DNA of 64,000 nt, from the NCBI GenBank assembly GCA_002104945.1, contig MCFH01000017.1, positions 682,001-746,000 of the forward strand, given 5' to 3'. Positions 63,415-64,000 of this stretch are shown piece after piece. The stretch comes from Piromyces finnis (lineage: Eukaryota; Neocallimastigomycota; Neocallimastigomycetes; Neocallimastigales; Neocallimastigaceae). The first letter of the stretch is position 1. Each line of letters opens with the position of its first letter. A program made the position numbers and the translations under genes. The notes under the pieces are model-generated. The model was not told the DNA's origin. It did no database searches and worked only from the letters and a program-made list of their open reading frames with translations.

Positions 63415-64000
63415 GTTGTATTTTATCTATCTGTTGAATAAATTACTGAAAGTATCTAAAATAATAAATAATAAATAAACCAAATATAACATAAAAAAAA
63501 AAAAAGTGAATATAAAAGGTGTGATGGGATAATCATTTGATTTAAAAAAAATAATCTTTTTAATTTTTTACATTTTAAAAAGTTTTTTTTTTTTGCTTTC
63601 TTAAAATTTATTTTGTTGTTAAACTATATACAAATGAATATTTATTTTTATTATTAAATAGTTTGAATTTTCCCTTCTTTTTTTTTTTTTTTTACTTTAA
63701 TTGTTTGGTTTGTTCTTTTTTTTTTTTTTTTTTTTAATTTCAGTTTGTATACTTTTTATTTTTTTAAAAAAAAAAATAATAATATTTTTTTTAATAAATA
63801 TTTAAAATTTAATATAAATTTTTTTATTATTATTTAAATTACTAATTAATATTTCAATAAAAAAAAATATAAAATTTAATATTAATTGAAATTTATTATG
63901 ATTTTAATTATTACATTACTTTTAATATATTAGATTATATTGTAATATATTTATATTTTGTTATTTAGAATTAAAATTTTTAATTAAACTAATGACTAAA
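63415..64000. other. Upstream region of Rpn1 to the window edge
   Basis: AT-rich DNA with poly-T runs. I see no proteasome-type promoter box or other gene. Confidence 0.5.

Overview
This window looks like nuclear DNA of a fungus with an extremely AT-rich genome. The best guess is an anaerobic gut fungus (Neocallimastigomycota). The grounds are long poly-A/T and trinucleotide tracts between genes, short AT-rich introns (GTAAGT, GTAAAT or GTATAT donors), asparagine runs inside proteins, and a secreted protein with three hevein-type chitin-binding domains. This placement is inference from composition and gene content; no ribosomal or mitochondrial marker is present. I assembled the multi-exon genes by reading splice sites by eye and checking that the reading phase closes at every junction.

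Layout, left to right. 1-544: 3' end of an unrecognised gene (+). 1.2-3.1 kb: SANT-domain protein, perhaps Rrn5-like (-). 5.1-7.6 kb: ELL-associated factor EAF (+). 9.0-9.7 kb: OST subunit DAD1/Ost2 (-). 11.2-12.7 kb: TMX-type transmembrane thioredoxin (+). 15.0-16.4 kb: decayed M13 (neprilysin-type) peptidase. 17.2-22.3 kb: intact Ty1/copia element (-) with two 230-bp LTRs that read the same and a 5-bp target duplication. 22.7-24.9 kb: U3 snoRNP protein Rrp9 (+). 25.5-27.9 kb: broken LINE with poly-A tail and 11-bp target duplication. 31.0-32.4 kb: secreted LRR plus triple chitin-binding protein (+). 34.4-36.0 kb: NodB/chitin-deacetylase-like surface protein lacking catalytic residues (-). 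38.9-44.0 kb: large membrane protein with FN3 and coiled coil (+). 45.7-49.3 kb: GPI transamidase subunit PIG-T (+). 50.0-53.1 kb: LRWD1-type WD40 protein (-). 55.1-56.2 kb: UBL3-type prenylated ubiquitin-fold protein (-). 59.1-63.4 kb: proteasome base subunit Rpn1 (-).

The genes do not form an operon or one pathway. Several act in the secretory route and at the cell surface (DAD1, TMX, PIG-T, the chitin-binding protein, the deacetylase-like protein, UBL3). Others are nuclear housekeeping (EAF, Rrp9, the SANT protein, the LRWD1-like protein, Rpn1). The 13-36 kb part is the accessory stretch: transposons, a dead peptidase and two cell-wall-related surface proteins. I did not find a clearly new biological system. 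The most unusual items are the likely half-tRNA primer site of the copia element, the catalytically degenerate NodB protein whose key motif lies on a 14-base exon, the LRR/hevein fusion, and the FN3 domain split by a long insert.
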